Source: Hippasteria phrygiana (taxonomy: Eukaryota > Echinodermata > Asteroidea > Valvatida > Goniasteridae). From it: a stretch of 64,000 nt of DNA. Made by a program: the position numbers and the translations under genes. Below, piece by piece: positions 63,630 to 64,000 of this stretch; the stretch's first letter is position 1, and each line of letters opens with the position of its first letter. The DNA is taken from positions 1,550,001 to 1,614,000 of the forward strand of contig JAZGUH010000360.1 in assembly GCA_037893225.1 (NCBI GenBank), in the 5' to 3' direction. The notes below the pieces were generated by a model that saw only the letters and a list, made by a program, of their open reading frames with translations, was not told where the DNA came from and ran no database searches.

Positions 63630-64000
63630 ATTATGAATGAGTAAAGCAAGTCCATACCCCAGGGAATTTGACATGCATGGAGCAATAAATAGACGGTAAC
63701 ATGTACGCAGATGTTGGCCGGAAAGAAAATAAACATTGCGAGGTTTGAATTTTCTCCACAAGTTTTAACTCTACGAAGCCGCCGATGATTGCAACATGTA
63801 GCGCCAGATCTAAGCTATCCATACATGTCAAAATTACTGCGTTTGGTTGATATTTCATGCAATTATGAATGAATAAAGCAAGTCCATATCCCAGGGAATT
63901 TGACAGGCATGGAGCAATAAATAGACGGTAATATATACACAGATGTTGGCCGGGAAGAAAAAATACATTGCGAGGTTTGAATTTTCTCCACAAGTTTGAA
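63630..64000. repeat. Right edge of window: one full and one partial monomer
   Basis: 63630-63861 repeats the 'gtaacatgtacgcag' mosaic and ends 'actgcgttt'. 63862-64000 is the first 139 bp of an A-like copy with 'tccatatccc' and 'gaaaaaatac'. The array continues past the window. Confidence 0.88.

Larger units (their letters stand above)
1..64000. repeat. Satellite DNA array, 232-bp monomer, 277 head-to-tail units
   Basis: Seen: the motif 'attatgaatg' recurs every 232 bp from 25 to 63862. The distance 63837 bp equals 272 x 232 + 28 + 5 x 141, so 272 full monomers (28 with one extra T) plus 5 truncated copies fill it with nothing left over. All units have the same orientation. No transposon, microsatellite run or unique segment interrupts them. 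A hand count of one monomer gives 85 G+C in 232 (37%). Monomer types differ by a few percent (A versus B, 17 of 232) and recur in ordered groups, the mark of higher-order repeats. Known: such arrays are typical of eukaryotic centromeric, pericentromeric or other heterochromatic blocks. Inferred: the array is actively homogenised by unequal exchange or conversion. I do not recognise the family, and neither species nor chromosome position can be read from the sequence. Confidence 0.98.

Noticed and set aside
26..63993. Open frames of about 66-167 codons on the minus strand, one or more per monomer
   Set aside because: They repeat because the DNA repeats. Since 232 is not a multiple of 3, each monomer shifts frame, and frames end at the same stop after about 1.5 monomers. 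Many need a TTG start. Differences between types change residues freely. No domain, signal or regulatory context is visible. I treat all as non-coding.
1..64000. CRISPR array
   Set aside because: The repeat is 232 bp with no variable spacers between copies, and no cas genes are present.
1..64000. CENP-B box in the monomer
   Set aside because: The core needs TTCG followed at fixed spacing by A and CGGG. The plus strand has no TTCG in the main types. The 'ctacgaag' variants give TTCG on the minus strand, but without the rest of the motif.
1..64000. Tandem-repeat domain of one giant protein
   Set aside because: No frame stays open through successive monomers. The unit length is not a multiple of three and both strands carry stops in every unit.
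1..64000. Transposon, LTR or rDNA spacer origin
   Set aside because: No terminal inverted repeats, target-site duplications, transposase or reverse-transcriptase motifs, tRNA or rRNA sequence is seen. An ancient origin from such an element cannot be excluded but has no support here.

Overview
The whole 64 kb window is one uninterrupted satellite DNA array. It holds no gene, RNA gene, transposon or unique sequence that I can support. The repeat unit is 232 bp, about 37% GC by hand count of one copy, and all copies lie head to tail in one orientation. Stepping from copy to copy accounts for the window exactly. There are 272 full-length monomers (28 of them 233 bp through one extra T) and 5 copies cut to 141 bp, with a partial copy at each end. 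A unit this long, arranged in higher-order repeats (HORs) over tens of kilobases, points to a eukaryotic heterochromatic or centromeric block. I do not recognise the satellite family and cannot name the species.

Monomer coordinates below start at the A of 'attatgaatg' (first at 25, then 257, 490, 722 and so on). Single-base markers separate monomer types A, B, C, D, E, F, G, H and others. A and B differ at 17 of 232 positions (about 7%), while copies of the same type far apart are often identical, which is how an HOR behaves.

Layout. 1-489: F-like and G copies. 490-21833: 92 monomers, all 232 bp, built on a 928-bp tetramer A-B-C-D with recurrent alternates (C/D followed by E; A' or F in place of A). 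It contains nested tandem duplications of 6264 bp (27 monomers) and 2320 bp (10 monomers). 21834-36228: 62 monomers mixing the tetramer types with the 233-bp G type, including a near-perfect 5339-bp (23-monomer) tandem duplication. 36229-46736: a near-identical copy of 16730-27237, displaced by 19499 bp. From 46675 to the end: a more varied zone with private types (H, L), a 1161-bp pentamer HOR, five truncated 373-bp dimers that share one deletion junction, and duplications of 3856 and 4785 bp whose copies carry more differences.

There are no gene pathways to describe. The content of the window is a record of unequal exchange. Several exchange junctions can be placed within 15 to 41 bp because they fall inside hybrid monomers, and shared rare variants let some events be put in order. 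The open frames of about 110 codons on the minus strand recur once per monomer because the DNA recurs, and I reject them as genes. I found no undescribed coding or defence system here. The notable material is the fine structure of the array.
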